A stretch of 64,000 nt of DNA from Datnioides undecimradiatus (Eukaryota; Chordata; Actinopteri; Lobotiformes; Datnioididae), in the NCBI GenBank assembly GCA_008933995.1, contig WARS01000046.1:9190526-9254525 (forward strand), given 5' to 3'. The translations under genes and the position numbers were made by a program. Shown here one piece after another: positions 43,026-53,605 of the stretch. Below the pieces are notes generated by a model that did not search any database, had not been told where the DNA came from, and saw nothing but the letters and a program-made list of their open reading frames with translations. Position 1 is the stretch's first letter. Each line of letters opens with the position of its first letter.

Positions 43026-45105
43026 ACTGTGGTGTCACTGGCTGTGTGTTGTTGTTGATATGATACAATGAAACTGGCAAGACTATTTTTCTCTGTGTAT
43101 TGCCCTCAGTGCCCTTTGCCTTAGAAAAAAATCACTGGTTGCCTGAAAACGTGGCCTTTTCTCTTTATTGAAGGTTTAACTTGTATTTGTCCTTAAGATC
43201 TGTCAATATATTGCCTGAGATTTCATCACACTCACTCACACAGGTCTCTGTCCCTGATCGATGATCCGGTGCCAGAATACTGATCCCTATCGACCAATGA
43301 AATTGTGCACAGACAGCGTTTCCAATCAATCAGGGAGCGATAGTGGGGAAAGGGGCGCCACTGACGTCCCCGTGGTGATTGTAAAGAGCAATGGATCCTG
43401 ATAACAATCACTGATGGTGTCAAAAATACAAACGCCTCCCCTTCCTCCCCTCGCTCTGTAAAATTGTCTATTTAATTACAGTAAACGTGTGTGTGAGTGT
43501 GTGTATGCAGGTTTATGGAGGGGACGTGAGCAGGTTTAATCATGCTCCTGTGGGGTGTAATTGTCAATCAGGGTGGGTGTGTCCAACAGAGTATAATTAA
43601 ATTCACCACCTATTCACTCCTTCTGTCCTTTGTTATGCCCTTTGCAATGTGGTCTCCTTAGCAAGAAAACTCAGTATCATCAGTGATGTTGTATTAGATC
43701 TCCATCAACTAAAATAAGAAGAGACAAGACAATCACATGAAAATAAATATTCTGTTTACTAAATAATGAACACCAAAAACACATACTGATCAAAAGAATA
43801 ACTTGATGTTTTAGGAAATAACTTGCACTTCCCTGCAAAGACCTCAGTAAGGGGATTGATACCTCTCCAGATCTGTCTGTTAGCTTAGCTTTGCATATGC
43901 TAGGAATTATGGGAAACCACTAATCTTCAAATGTCTTCAAAAGTGCTAAATCCTACACTTGCCACAATGCACATCCCCAAATTATAAAACAGGGTTTATA
44001 TAATTTTTTGTCATCTTAATCAAATAAATTATTGATGAATAATATTACCTTTGGGCATAAAATGGGTAAAATCAGTATTTCTACATCTCAAGTAACTGGT
44101 CCATGTTTTTATATCCTATCAATTTTCCAGGCTTCCCCTCCCTCTCCTTGGCTGACCAGATGAGTCTCCTGCAGAGCGGCTGGATGGAGATCTTGATTCT
44201 ACGAGTGGTGTTTCGCTCGCTGGCCTTGGAGGACAAGCTGGTGTATGCTGAGGACTACATCATGGATGAGGAGCAGTCGAAACTGGCTGGGCTGCTTGAC
44301 CTTAACAACGCCATCCTGCAGCTGGTTAAGAAATATAAAACCATGGGGTTGGAGAAGGAGGAGTTTGTGGTCCTCAAGGCTATTGCGCTCGCAAACTCAG
44401 GTAGCGTTAATCAGTGATTATGGACAGATATTCATGGTCCCCTGAGGATGAAACCTATTAACTTTAGTTACTTTTCCTCTGGCACCACCAGCAGGTGTCC
44501 CAGACTTTGTTTATGTTTAAATACCTGCAAAACCAGTGACATGCCAATCATTCTCATCTATACTTTCTATTTTGTGCTAATTAGCCAACGTTAAACATGG
44601 TTAACATTGTACCTCATTATACCTCACCTTCACTGTGAACACATTGCCATGCTAGCTTTAGCACTGAGGACAAAGCGCTGCCTCACAGAGCTGCCAGTTT
44701 ACCTATAAACTCTTATACTTCATTTCTATTTAATGGCACGCCTCTGAATTTTTATGTCTTGTGCATTTTAATTAAAATCTAGATTTAGACTGTTTGAAAT
44801 TCTGCCTTTGCTTTAATCCATTTACATACCTTCATTCTTCAATTCCACTTCTCCCTATAGACTCCATGCAAATTGAGGACTCAGAGGCAGTTCAGAGACT
44901 CCAGGACGTCCTACATGGGGCCCTCCAGGACTACGAGGGCACCCACCACCCAGAGGACCCCCGGAGAGCCGGCAAACTGATCATGACCCTCCCTCTCCTC
45001 CGTCAGACGGCTGCTCGTGCTGTCCAGCACTTCTGCAGCATCAAACAGGACGGCCGTGTGCCTATGCACAAACTGTTCCTTGAACTGCTCGAGGCCAAAG
45101 CCTGA
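25230..45105 (+). CDS. esrrg: Estrogen-related receptor, gamma-type (ERR gamma or ERR delta), complete
   Basis: Orphan nuclear receptor; the family binds TCAAGGTCA elements and activates metabolic genes constitutively. Coding exons: 25230-25285, 30253-30504, 30613-30770, 32161-32277, 38309-38419, 38853-39035, 44131-44400 and 44861-45105, all GT-AG and in frame, giving 463 aa (human ERR gamma 458). Residues 1-18 ([12 protein letters not shown]...) align with the long ERR gamma isoform, and an internal Met24 sits exactly where the human short isoform starts. IKREPSSP (37-44) keeps the phospho-sumoylation motif. The two-zinc-finger DBD spans about 126-191, with P-box CEACKA and all eight zinc cysteines, followed by [12 protein letters not shown]. 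The LBD spans about 240-463 and ends in the helix-12 motif [13 protein letters not shown]. Glu280, Arg321 and Phe440 (human 275, 316 and 435) are kept, but Asn284, Arg317 and Phe320 replace Ile, Gly and Tyr. The hinge is about seven residues longer. Overall divergence is high for ERR gamma, so ERR delta is possible. Confidence 0.93.
27416..27438 (+). repeat. (CTT)n microsatellite
   Basis: About seven CTT units. Confidence 0.9.
28885..28907 (+). repeat. (GT)n microsatellite
   Basis: About 11 GT units in ERR intron 1. Confidence 0.9.
31551..32014. mobile_element. MITE, copy 2 of the AAAGG..CTCC family
   Basis: The left end AAAGGTGCACTCCTTTGATTT and the right end, reverse-complemented AAAGGCGTGCCCCATTGATTT, form imperfect terminal inverted repeats. 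The interior word GCATTACGGGAAATGTAGG is the reverse complement of a word in the copy at 56,336-56,664. It lies in the ERR intron between the two zinc-finger exons and ends about 145 bases before the second-finger exon. No coding capacity. Confidence 0.65.
32794..32817 (+). repeat. (GT)n microsatellite
   Basis: About 12 GT units. Confidence 0.9.
33451..34193. mobile_element. MITE of about 740 bp with ATTAAAGGAT ends
   Basis: The left end ATTAAAGGATTATTCAAG and the inverted right end ATTAAAGGATCATTCCAG match in most positions. The interior, with its words around CCTGTCAGTCTTTGGGGTGCC and TTTCCCAATCTCAACAATTA, fits a repeat I recognise as common in fish genomes. It has no transposase and would depend on enzymes supplied elsewhere. 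Confidence 0.65.
34252..34308 (+). repeat. Compound (GT)n(GA)n microsatellite
   Basis: About 16 GT units pass directly into about 12 GA units. Confidence 0.95.
35780..36156 (+). mobile_element. 3' fragment of a non-LTR retroposon or SINE
   Basis: The segment ends with GAATTTCCTTCGGGATTAAT then AAAGT, the widely shared 3' tail of fish LINE/SINE families, directly followed by (ATCT)n. The 5' boundary is uncertain, and no reverse transcriptase frame is present, so this is a 5'-truncated copy. Confidence 0.55.
36157..36232 (+). repeat. (ATCT)n microsatellite
   Basis: About 19 perfect ATCT units, extending the retroposon tail. Confidence 0.97.
37626..37644 (+). repeat. (AC)n tract
   Basis: About nine AC units. 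Confidence 0.85.
37860..38070. mobile_element. 211-bp element with perfect 13-bp inverted repeats
   Basis: CATAACCCTATAA at 37860-37872 and TTATAGGGTTATG at 38058-38070 are exact reverse complements. The interior is AT-rich and noncoding. The CCCTATAA ends recall piggyBac-type MITEs, but the superfamily is not proven. It ends about 240 bases upstream of the ERR hinge exon. Confidence 0.65.
39248..39308 (+). repeat. Interrupted (GT)n tract
   Basis: GT units broken by CAC, AT and similar interruptions. Confidence 0.85.
40130..40545. repeat. Possible interspersed repeat fragment
   Basis: A purine-rich stretch rich in ACACAG, ACAGGTG, AATAAAACAGGAAAT and CTCAAAACCATGAC words resembles a fish repeat I have seen, but the ends are not defined. 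Confidence 0.3.
41279..41292 (+). repeat. Poly(C) run
   Basis: Fourteen Cs at the end of a CCTCC-rich stretch; prone to length error. Confidence 0.9.
41781..42061. mobile_element. Shorter relative of the fold-back element
   Basis: The left end TTAAAGGTATTGTATTAGAC and the right end, reverse-complemented TCAAAGGAATAGTCTCACAT, resemble the ends at 15,039-15,585. The inner GAGCTAAGCTAACTAGCTGG and GATCCTCTCATC are shared family words. Confidence 0.55.
42965..43024 (+). repeat. (GT)n microsatellite, longest in the window
   Basis: About 30 GT units. Confidence 0.97.
43791..43935. repeat. One-sided fragment of the fold-back family
   Basis: AAAAGAATAACTTGATGTTTT, TTGATACC and GTTAGCTTAGCTTTGCAT follow the order of one arm of the element at 15,039. 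Confidence 0.45.
44515..44670 (-). repeat. Copy B of the dispersed GCTAAT-rich repeat
   Basis: ATACCTGCAAAACCAGTGACAT, GTGCTAATTAGCCAACGTTAA, CATGGTTAACATTGTACCT and ATTGCCATGCTAGCTTTAGCA follow copy A word by word. It lies in the last ERR intron. Confidence 0.6.
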
Positions 45106-46730
45106 GCTGAACACAGACAGCCATTAGCTTCGTCCTGGCCCCCACGAAAACAGGGGTTAGGACGATAGAAAGTGAAGAATAACGGGTAACGGTGTGGTTT
45201 GACACTATGTATTTGTCCTTATCAGCAATGATCTGCAATCGCCAGGAAGTATGTTCTTTAAGCAAACAGCTGGAGCATTTTAAGCAGCATCCTTCCCACT
45301 CCCAATGAAAGTTTGACTGGAAGCGAATGCAGCAGTTTAATTTGCATTTAGTGTCTCCAACAACGAGGACACTGTCATATTTGCTGTGTGTGACACTGAT
45401 GTAACCTGCTCTGAAGGTTGCGGACGGACGGACTGGCGTCAACAGCAGACAAAATCGCCTTCTAGAGATATTTACAGTTACATGCCAAATGTAGAGCTTC
45501 TTTTGTCAAAAGACCACCTGATACTTGAAGATCCTTGTGGATTATTTCATCCATCTTGAAGCCTGTTAATCTGCATTCTAGTGCATTTAGAGAGCCTTTT
45601 AATGATTTGATTTTCTTTGTCCTTTTTGAGAAGGTAAATGTCTCCTAGGAGGTAAGTCTTGCCAAAGAGTAAAGACTATTGAATAATACCAGCATATGTC
45701 CACAATAATATAATGTGGCCTGTAAGACATTCACGTAAAGCTGCATCCCTGCTGTGTTGTGTATCGCAATAGTATCTATTCACTACATTCATATATAGAT
45801 GACTAAAGGGATGCAATTAAGTGGTCAGAAACTCATAAAACAATAACCGGCCTCCTAATTTCAGAAGAACTTTTCAGGGAATGAGTACTCAATGTCATGG
45901 CACGACTGTACGACAGCAAAGTGATATTTATTTGAAAGTGTCTCTGTTTCTTTGCTGTTTTTTATTTTATTTTATTTACTAATGTGGCATTAATGAAGAG
46001 TAGATTAAAGCAATTACAGTGGATAATAATTTTTTAAAAGATTTTTAAATGATATCATTGTAAGATAATTTTTTACTAGCTTCTCTGCTACAGCACTGAT
46101 ACCTATGTACACCATATCATGAAATTCAAGACAGCGTGATTAGAATTGGAGTACTTGAAGATCATAATGTCGTAGACTTGTTGTAGGCCCATAGATTATG
46201 ACTTTAACTATGTAAAATGGCTGCCATACTGTATAATCTGGATTAGGGAGGCATTCGATGTCCTTTCTATGGTAGAAATCTATGTGTAGGATGAATTTTG
46301 TGCACTACTTTTCCTTTTAGCCATAAAGTTTGGGGGAAACTGGTGATGGCGCTCTGTTAAACTGTTAGTGTGTTTTGTGTGAAGAGTAGTTATATCTGAA
46401 ATTTGTCTTTTTTTCCCGCACACGGTAAATGAAGGGATTAAACATCAGAAGGAATCTCAGTACAGTGAATAAAACGTCCGAGTCTTGCTCCTTATTTTAC
46501 ACAAGGTACTGTGACTATAATGTGCATACTTTTGTGACAAGATGACGGCAGCAATATGCCGGTTTAAATGTATGTACTGTACGTTTTGCTGTATATACGT
46601 CATGTCTTATGCCAACAGAGATGTTTAAAGATGCAAATAAGCTTTGTTTGGATGGGCTGTGCCGTGCTATTTCATTCTCAGGTGGATTCTTGGGCAATAA
46701 AGATCATCCCCTTAATGCAGAGCTCAAGTG
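45106..46730 (+). other. esrrg: ERR 3' UTR with candidate poly(A) signals
   Basis: Sequence after the TGA. AATAAA at 46468-46473 and again at 46696-46701, the latter followed by a GT-rich CAAGTGCGTGTCG, are the plausible processing sites, for a UTR of about 1.4-1.6 kb. The choice is inference. Confidence 0.5.
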
Positions 46731-49700
46731 CGTGTCGTCTTTCTCAGTAAAGAGGCATCGAGGCTTTGAGACAAATTCATTAAGAGCTGGTAAGTGGCTG
46801 CAGTCTATTCTGCGCAGTTTGACAATGGACTGTAATATTCCCAACTAAGGCCCATCGCGGCGCATTTAGGCCATCAGAGCCCAGTTGGATGGAGATTTAT
46901 AATTAACAGCTGTAATGTAATGAAGTCCAGCAGTGGCTCTGGGGAGTGCTGGTCATCAGATGCCTGTTGAGGCTGATGGAAGCAGAGGCAGTCGACTCAT
47001 CGCTTCATCATGCAGCCATCCTGAGAGACACACACTCCTTCTCAACATGTATTTACAGTTTTATGACAAAAATAATAATACTGTTATAATTCTTTGCTTT
47101 AAACGCAAATTTTAAGCTTTCATAAACAGTATATAAACAATTAATACTGTATTAGTGAAATAATTATAACAAACGATAATGTAAAGTGGATATATTTATA
47201 TTTTATTTAATTAACACTCATTAAAGCATTTTTAATCATATAAATCATCCCATAACAATCTCTTCCAAGGTTTTCAGCAGCATCTTATAATAAATAATAA
47301 ATATAATAGATTCTTATTTACATGCTATATGATAGAACTGTAAGACATCGTGCTGTCATTCATTCATCACACTAGTTTCCTTCTACAGAGGCTGCCTCAC
47401 ACGAACAGTTATAGTTGCTCACATCTTCTAACAATTACATTGTAGGATGTTAAACCAGTTATTTAAGAAAGAGTGCTCCTTTTGAAAGAAGAAATTAGAT
47501 TTTGTTTTTCTTACAAATAAAAATGTGAATTTGTAAACAATAAAACAGAATCTATTGCTAAATAATACATTCACAGAAGCTACCAGCCTCACCCAGTCTG
47601 GTGTGGCAGGTAGCTTCTTGTGCTACTGTTACACCATACGTTTTACTATCATCACATAACTGCTACTTGTGACTACAGTGTGAAAATGTCTTTTTCACTC
47701 AGTCGCTCTTAAATTGCTTATTTACAGCTAAAGTGTTCAAACTCTTTCTCACAGCCATGTTTCACACCAGTTATTTTGAAAACACAATTGGAAATCACTG
47801 CGATGATGAGCAGCGCGCTGCTTTTGTTAACCTTGTGATGGACCGAGCAGATATTTTGTAAGATTACATGGTTTCTGATTGCATTTGCGGTCAATAAAGG
47901 AAGTATTAACCGGAGAGACGCACAGTTTTCAGTGGCAATCAGTCACGATTGGTTCTGTAACGTGAAGCATGTGATCTTGTTTATATACACGAGGAGAGGA
48001 GGAGGGGAAGAGCTAAACCTGAAGAATAAAGATGGATGAACTGATGGAAAGTCAAATTAAAATCCAAGGGAACTCATTTGTCCTTTGTCCCTCCTTATCT
48101 GTCAGCAGAAGCTAAATAATCTCCTTATTTACCTGTGGTTAAAAACTCAGAGAGTGCACCGAGGGATTTCGAAACAAGGTGGAGATGTTTCACCACATCA
48201 GCCGTCAGTAAGTGAGTTAGTGATCTTGAGTGATATATCCCCGTATGTCTCTCCCCTTAAATGAGTTAGTATGTGTCTAGCAGCCGTGTCGCCCAGACAC
48301 CTCGGTGATGGATGAGGCCCTGAGGAGATGGGCTGTAAAAAAGGCTGATTCTGGCACTCAAGGGTGAGATCACTTCCTCAATAAAAAAGCATTGTCCCGA
48401 ATCATCGCGGCAAGGTATGAATGCTGATTAGGGTATTAGAAAGAAGAGAGCTCGTCTGTAGAAATAAATCAAATGAGCTGTTAGTTAATGTGGGGGCCCC
48501 TCTTATACAGAGTGATAATGTCTGGAACTGAGGACCAGCAGCTTCAGATTCAAAGAAAGAGTTAACTGGTTATTGTTTAGCAATATTGTCGTTTCAAACA
48601 TTAAGTTGTTTCTGTTTGCAGGAAAAACATCTTAACAGTTGACTAATCTAGCTGGGTTTCACCCAGATGAATGGTCTGAAAGGGGACTTTTTAAAAACAT
48701 TACCTCTAATTGATTTTCTAACTTTTCGTAGAGAACATTGTTGCTACCAGTGTAAACACCATTGGTTCTTCTATGCGTTTTGAAGGGCAGGGTGAGTTGA
48801 GGGCATTCAGTTAGTTGCAGTCCACAAACTCACCAATAGGTGCCACTAAATCCTATACACTGCTCCTTTAAGTACAGTTTGATAATAACAATTTTTTCAA
48901 GCATTTCATCATAAAGATAACTCTAGACCTATTTTGAGACATATAAGAATGCTCTGCTTTAAGTTTGATGCTTCTTCCACAAATGTCAGCAAAGTATTTG
49001 AAATTTCTTAAAATTACATCGACTCATTTTCCCTTTCTGAAGAATTCAGAATCTTAAATGTGCAGATATTTAGGTTTAACTGGTTGAAACAATATGTTTT
49101 CAAGATGTTCACCTACCTAAACAAGATTGCCTTGGATACAAGTTGTCATGTGCCAAATGAGACCTGCATGCACACGTCATAAACTCAGAGAAACGCACAG
49201 AAGGTGAAAAAACACCTTCCAGTGTTAATCTCATTGTACACAGTGAAAGTTAACATTCAATTAAAGTCACAAAGCTAAAGACACATTTCAGTAGATAGTT
49301 GTTTTACCATTAAGTAGACATCATATAAATATATTATAAATATATTATTGTCTGGGAGCCCCTGTTGTCCAGTCCAACATGGAGAATCATATTTAATTTA
49401 GAAATTCTGAGGCAGAAGAAGAAAACAAGACCACGGAGGAGTAAAATACAACCTGGTCCTGATCCAGCCTCTTCGATTCATCCTGCACATGTTTAAAAGT
49501 TTTATGCCTTCCTGCGGCACCACGATGAACACTCTCACAAACTGTTACTAAGTTTGCTGCTGTACCCCTTGTCTGTCATGCTCAGTCACTCCCCCACAGC
49601 AGATGGACAACTGTACCTGCATGGTTGGAGGTCGGCTGAGGACGGCACAGAGAAAAATGACTTTTTTTTGCACATCAAGGCTTTCAGCTCACTGCAGCTT

Positions 49701-50700
49701 TGTCACTGATAGGGAAGACAAAAGGTTAAGTTGATGTATTTTTGAGTGCATGCACCTGTGGACGTGTGCAGCCGCTGTCTCCTCCTCCTATGCCTCAGTA
49801 TGAGTCTATAAAGGACACCGCAGCTGTACTTGAATACTGAGTCTCCTCTCTGCTGCTGTTGACTCATTAAACGGGACGCTGCCTCGCAACAGGACAGCCA
49901 GCAGCTGCCGCTTAGCGCCATCATGTGGTTATACTTTACATTGCAAGAGACTCCATGTATTGTACAACTGGGACTATTCTTCAAACTAAATCATTAAAGC
50001 CCATATCAGGTATGAAAAAAAAAAAATATATAATAAGTATTGACATTAAAATTCTCATTTGTTCCCAATGGTTTTCAGTCAAAATTACACACAGAATTTT
50101 TAAATGTTAAAGGTGCCTGCTCACTGCAAAAACATAAAACATATAAAAACGTGATTATACTGCTGTAATATTATTGGCTATTACATAGGGCTTAAGACAC
50201 TTAGTTGGTTGCAATAAAATATCCATAAAACAGGACACATAAAAACATTAAAAGCTGAAATATATAGTTGCTTTGTCATTGTCTGAGAGAGAAAAGGGGA
50301 TTTGCTTCTTCTCATTATAAGATCATTATAAGATTACCTCATTAGTCAATGAGGTAATAAAGATAATTAATGTATTAATCCAATAGTATTTGTAGCCCCT
50401 GTCAGATAATGTAAGGTTTCTGATGAATTTACTTTTGCTCATGCACTCATTATATCACACCATTTTATTATTATCATATTATGGCGACACTTGGAGCTTT
50501 GCTATGGTAGTTTAGGTCAGCTACTTAATTTGTGCCTTGTGTGTAAATTTGCATTGTTCTAACTGACCAAACAGGGAGGATGTACGACATCATATTTTAA
50601 ACTGACAGTATAAGAAGTGAACATAACACGTACGTTGGATAGCTCCTTCAAAGAAAGGCTACACAGACACAAGTGGTGCACCTGAGGATCTGAGGAGGTG
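46730..50700. other. Spacer between the ERR gene and the usherin-like exons
   Basis: AT-rich, without protein-like frames. I looked in all frames for fibronectin type III or laminin-like segments of an usherin ectodomain and saw none. The stretch 48,170-48,430 is less AT-rich and unique-looking, and could be conserved noncoding DNA. Confidence 0.55.
48770..48871. repeat. End of a MITE-like repeat
   Basis: AATAGGTGCCACTAAATCCT then ATACACTGCTCCTTTAAG is a terminus shared by a common fish hAT-like MITE. The opposite end was not located. Confidence 0.45.
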
Positions 50701-50815
50701 ATATGGCAATTACCATGCCTCTTCAGGTACTGAAACCCGACACCCCCCTGTTACCATGGCAGTGCTGAAGAAAAGCAAAGGTTGATGGGAGTTTTGGAGC
50801 GTCAGAGGAACATAC

Positions 50816-50984
50816 ATGCATGTTCTTTTAGCAGTGATACTGGATACTATCTTTCTTCCCTGTGCTTTCGAGGAAACATTTGGCTCAGGGCAGAGAAGAA
50901 GACATGGAGGATCTAACATTTTTCTCAGCTGTCTCCTCATCTGTGCACTCTCGACGGGAGCAAGTCCACAAGTAAAAGTATCAG
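50816..50984 (+). CDS. Speculative signal-peptide exon for the usherin-like gene
   Basis: An ATG opens 56 codons plus one base, ending before GTGTAA at 50985, a weak donor. The phase matches the acceptor at 51,732-51,733. The peptide begins MHVLLAVILDTIFLPCA, which looks like a secretory signal, and has a second hydrophobic run (IFLSCLLICALSTGA). It resembles no part of usherin that I know. It would give the truncated usherin tail a start codon, but the support is only phase and hydrophobicity. Confidence 0.15.
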
Positions 50985-51733
50985 GTGTAAAATATTGATG
51001 GGGCGACAGGTGTGATCCTAAACGCCCCGGCAGGTCTTTGCCCTTCCGATCGATGTATAACACAGTGAGGGGCTGCCAGCCACCCCGCCACAGGCCGAAC
51101 CACGGACCTCAGCACTGGTGAGTCTCTCGCTCCTTCCTCATTTTGCAACAAGAACATCTAACCCTGCAACATCATGGTCACAAATAGGTTTCCACTGGAG
51201 AGCTTTGCCTGGAACATGCTGGAATGGAGCATGAAATAGTGGCATTAATGTACTCAGTGAGCGGCAACATGTTGCACCAAAATACTGTCAAATCCACCCA
51301 CATACATCAAAAGACCCGTTCAAAAGTACAGAAATGTGGTGTGTGGTGCTATCTGCAGGCTAAACTAGGCCATAAGCACAAGTGTGTCTCCAGTTACCGT
51401 GTTATCTCTTCTGCACTATGTGTGTGATCATCTTTCTGCCTCACAGAGAGTGGACTTGTGACGTCCTCCCATCAAATGTAAACCCAACAGAAGTCTGAAT
51501 AAATAAAGGAGAAATGAGGTTTTGACAGAAATGCACAGCTTCATTTACATTTAGATGAGCAGGTCTTTTGAAGTTGACGTGAGCCACAGATCATTTTTTT
51601 TTAATTAAGTGACTCAGACCTTTTTAATAACTGGATGACTGCTCTCGGTGATCAAACCTCAGATCAGAAACAAAACAACAAAACCACCGTAATATAAGCA
51701 AACAACTCATGTGTTCGAAATCCTTCCCTCCAG

Positions 51734-53605
51734 ATCCACAGAGCCCCACTCCTCCTGCAGGAGGAGGAGCAGGAGGGGGTGGTGACCGGGCAGAGGGAGG
51801 TCAGGGAGGCCAGCCGGTTGTCAGAGAGCTGTGGTTCATTGTGGTGATGACAGGCATTGCCCTGCTGCTGCTGGCCATCATCTTAGGTGTCATGCTTCAT
51901 AAGGTAAGAGAAAGTTATCATGTGTTTTACAGTGCAACCCCAACATCGAGATCATAGGTCCTTTTTTCTTTTATCAGTCAGAAAACAGAAGCTGCTCAGG
52001 AGTCCACAGCAGATAGCAGCAAAAAGCTCGATTGTCAACTTGCGTGTAGCAACTGTTCTCGTAAAGAAAAGTCTTTTCTGTCCATGATCCCACGCTAGGC
52101 CCTGAACAAGCCCCCATTCACCAGAGAGAGACCCCCGCTGGTAGCGCTGCCCATGCAGAAGAGAAGCCCCATGGCTGTCTATCCGCCAAGCAACTCTGTT
52201 TTGGTGAGGAGACATTCATTTACTGATCGCTTCTCATCAGGAGAATAAGCCTTTTTAGTTGCTCTTCGACAGGAACACCTAAATATTGTTGACGTTATCG
52301 CTCTGGCAATGTGTGAAAGACTTTTTCCCTCTTTTTATTGAACACAATGCTCTTTTGATGCCTATTTAGTTGCAGTAAACCTATTTTTATTATGCTGATT
52401 TTAGCTTTTTTTAAATCATTTTTTTCTGATTGATGCTGAATTTATACCAAGGAGTGATTTTTCATGTAGAAAATTGGGTGGTGGCTGGCACTCAGCAGTG
52501 GTCCATCTTGTTTACTAGCTTTTGTTTTGTCTTGTTGCATAGTTCAAGTCAACAAAATGCAGTCAGAGTCATACAATTATGGATTTACATGTGTGATTCT
52601 TTCCTGTGCGCACAATAAGACATTTGGAGAGCACAATTTTGCGCGGCCAATCATATTTTGTACCTATTTTAGATTATTAAGCAAAGAATAATCTAATTTG
52701 AGACAACAAAAACCTGCACATAATGTCATTGATGTCCCAAGACTCATCAGGTAGATAAACTACAAATCAAAAGTAAACAATTTTAAATACAATTTATGTT
52801 TTTTTGTGTGCCAATGTGAGTGAATTTACTAACAGGGTGTAAATTTGCATTTCTTCTTCGCTCCTTTTCAGTTTGACACTGTACCGGACACAACAGGTTT
52901 CTCCAACAGTGTAACCCTGAAGGGCTTCACCATGAAGATAGAGGTAAAAACCAATACCCACATACGACACATGCAAAATAAATCTGCCGGCACATGTCCA
53001 CAGTGCATACATCTGTCTTTCTACTCACAACAGGAAGTGCTGGAGGCTAAATGTGAGCCCTTAGACGAGGTCCCACCCCAGGGCGAGCTGGGGATCCTTA
53101 GCGTGAACTCTCTGAGGCGCAGCGTCAGCCAGGTGATGGACGGGAAATCCCTCACAGAGGATGACGAAGCTTGGGACCCAAACATTTCAGGCCATGACAG
53201 TGGGATGGTGAGAGACCCCAAAAACGTATGCTGAACCTGTTCAGACCACTCTGCTCCCACAGTTTGAGTTATTTCAGAGCTTTTCAACACTTCTGCTCTT
53301 AAAAAACAAAATCATTGTTTTTTTTATTCTCACTTTTACCACAAGCATTGCACGTTTCTTACATCAGTGCCTTAATATAACATGTGACACAGGTGAAACA
53401 GCTTGACAATAACACAGAGATGCTCCTGTTTAAATAAGCAAAAACACTACAAAGTGTCTTAAAATCAGATGTTCTGTATCCTCCGCTTAACAAACTCTGT
53501 TCCTCTCCCTCACAGTTTATGGATGATGAGGAATTTGTTGACACCATCAAAGGTTTCAGCACGGTGAGGAAGGAGCACACCATGTTCACTGACACCAACC
53601 TGTGA
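51734..53605 (+). CDS. ush2a: Usherin C-terminal region only: transmembrane segment, tail and PDZ ligand
   Basis: Usherin is a giant ectodomain protein of photoreceptors and hair cells, tied by its C-terminal PDZ ligand to whirlin and harmonin. Exons: 51734-51903, 52099-52203, 52872-52943, 53034-53207 and 53516-53605. All have GT-AG sites, and every junction between them is phase 0. They give 202 residues to the stop. In order: a Gly/Pro-rich juxtamembrane part; a transmembrane helix starting LWFIVVMTGIALLLLAII; the usherin tail motifs FTRERPPLVALP, QKRSPMAVYPPS, LRRSVSQVMD and GHDSGMFMDDEEF; IKGFSTVRKEHTMF; and C-terminal DTNL, like DTHL in human. No in-frame ATG lies before the membrane segment. 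A preceding exon ending in phase 1 is required but not identified, and no laminin or fibronectin III exons lie in the 5 kb between it and the ERR gene. This is either a functional short protein with an unknown start, or a 5'-deleted duplicate. Nothing in the five exons is broken. Confidence 0.85.

Larger units (their letters stand above)
39036..44130 (+). other. esrrg: ERR intron within the ligand-binding domain
   Basis: About 5 kb, phase 1. It contains GT-rich tracts (39,248-39,310 and 42,965-43,024), a poly(C) run and repeat fragments. The part 43,370-43,620 has AT-rich homeodomain-type words (TTTAATCATG, TAATTGTCAATCA, TATAATTAAATT) that might be regulatory. No missed exon was seen. Confidence 0.65.

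Noticed and set aside
25230..45105. ERR beta or ERR alpha instead of ERR gamma-type
   Set aside because: The long N terminus with [10 protein letters not shown] and the [15 protein letters not shown] helix follow ERR gamma; beta has a different helix there and alpha has a different hinge and N terminus.
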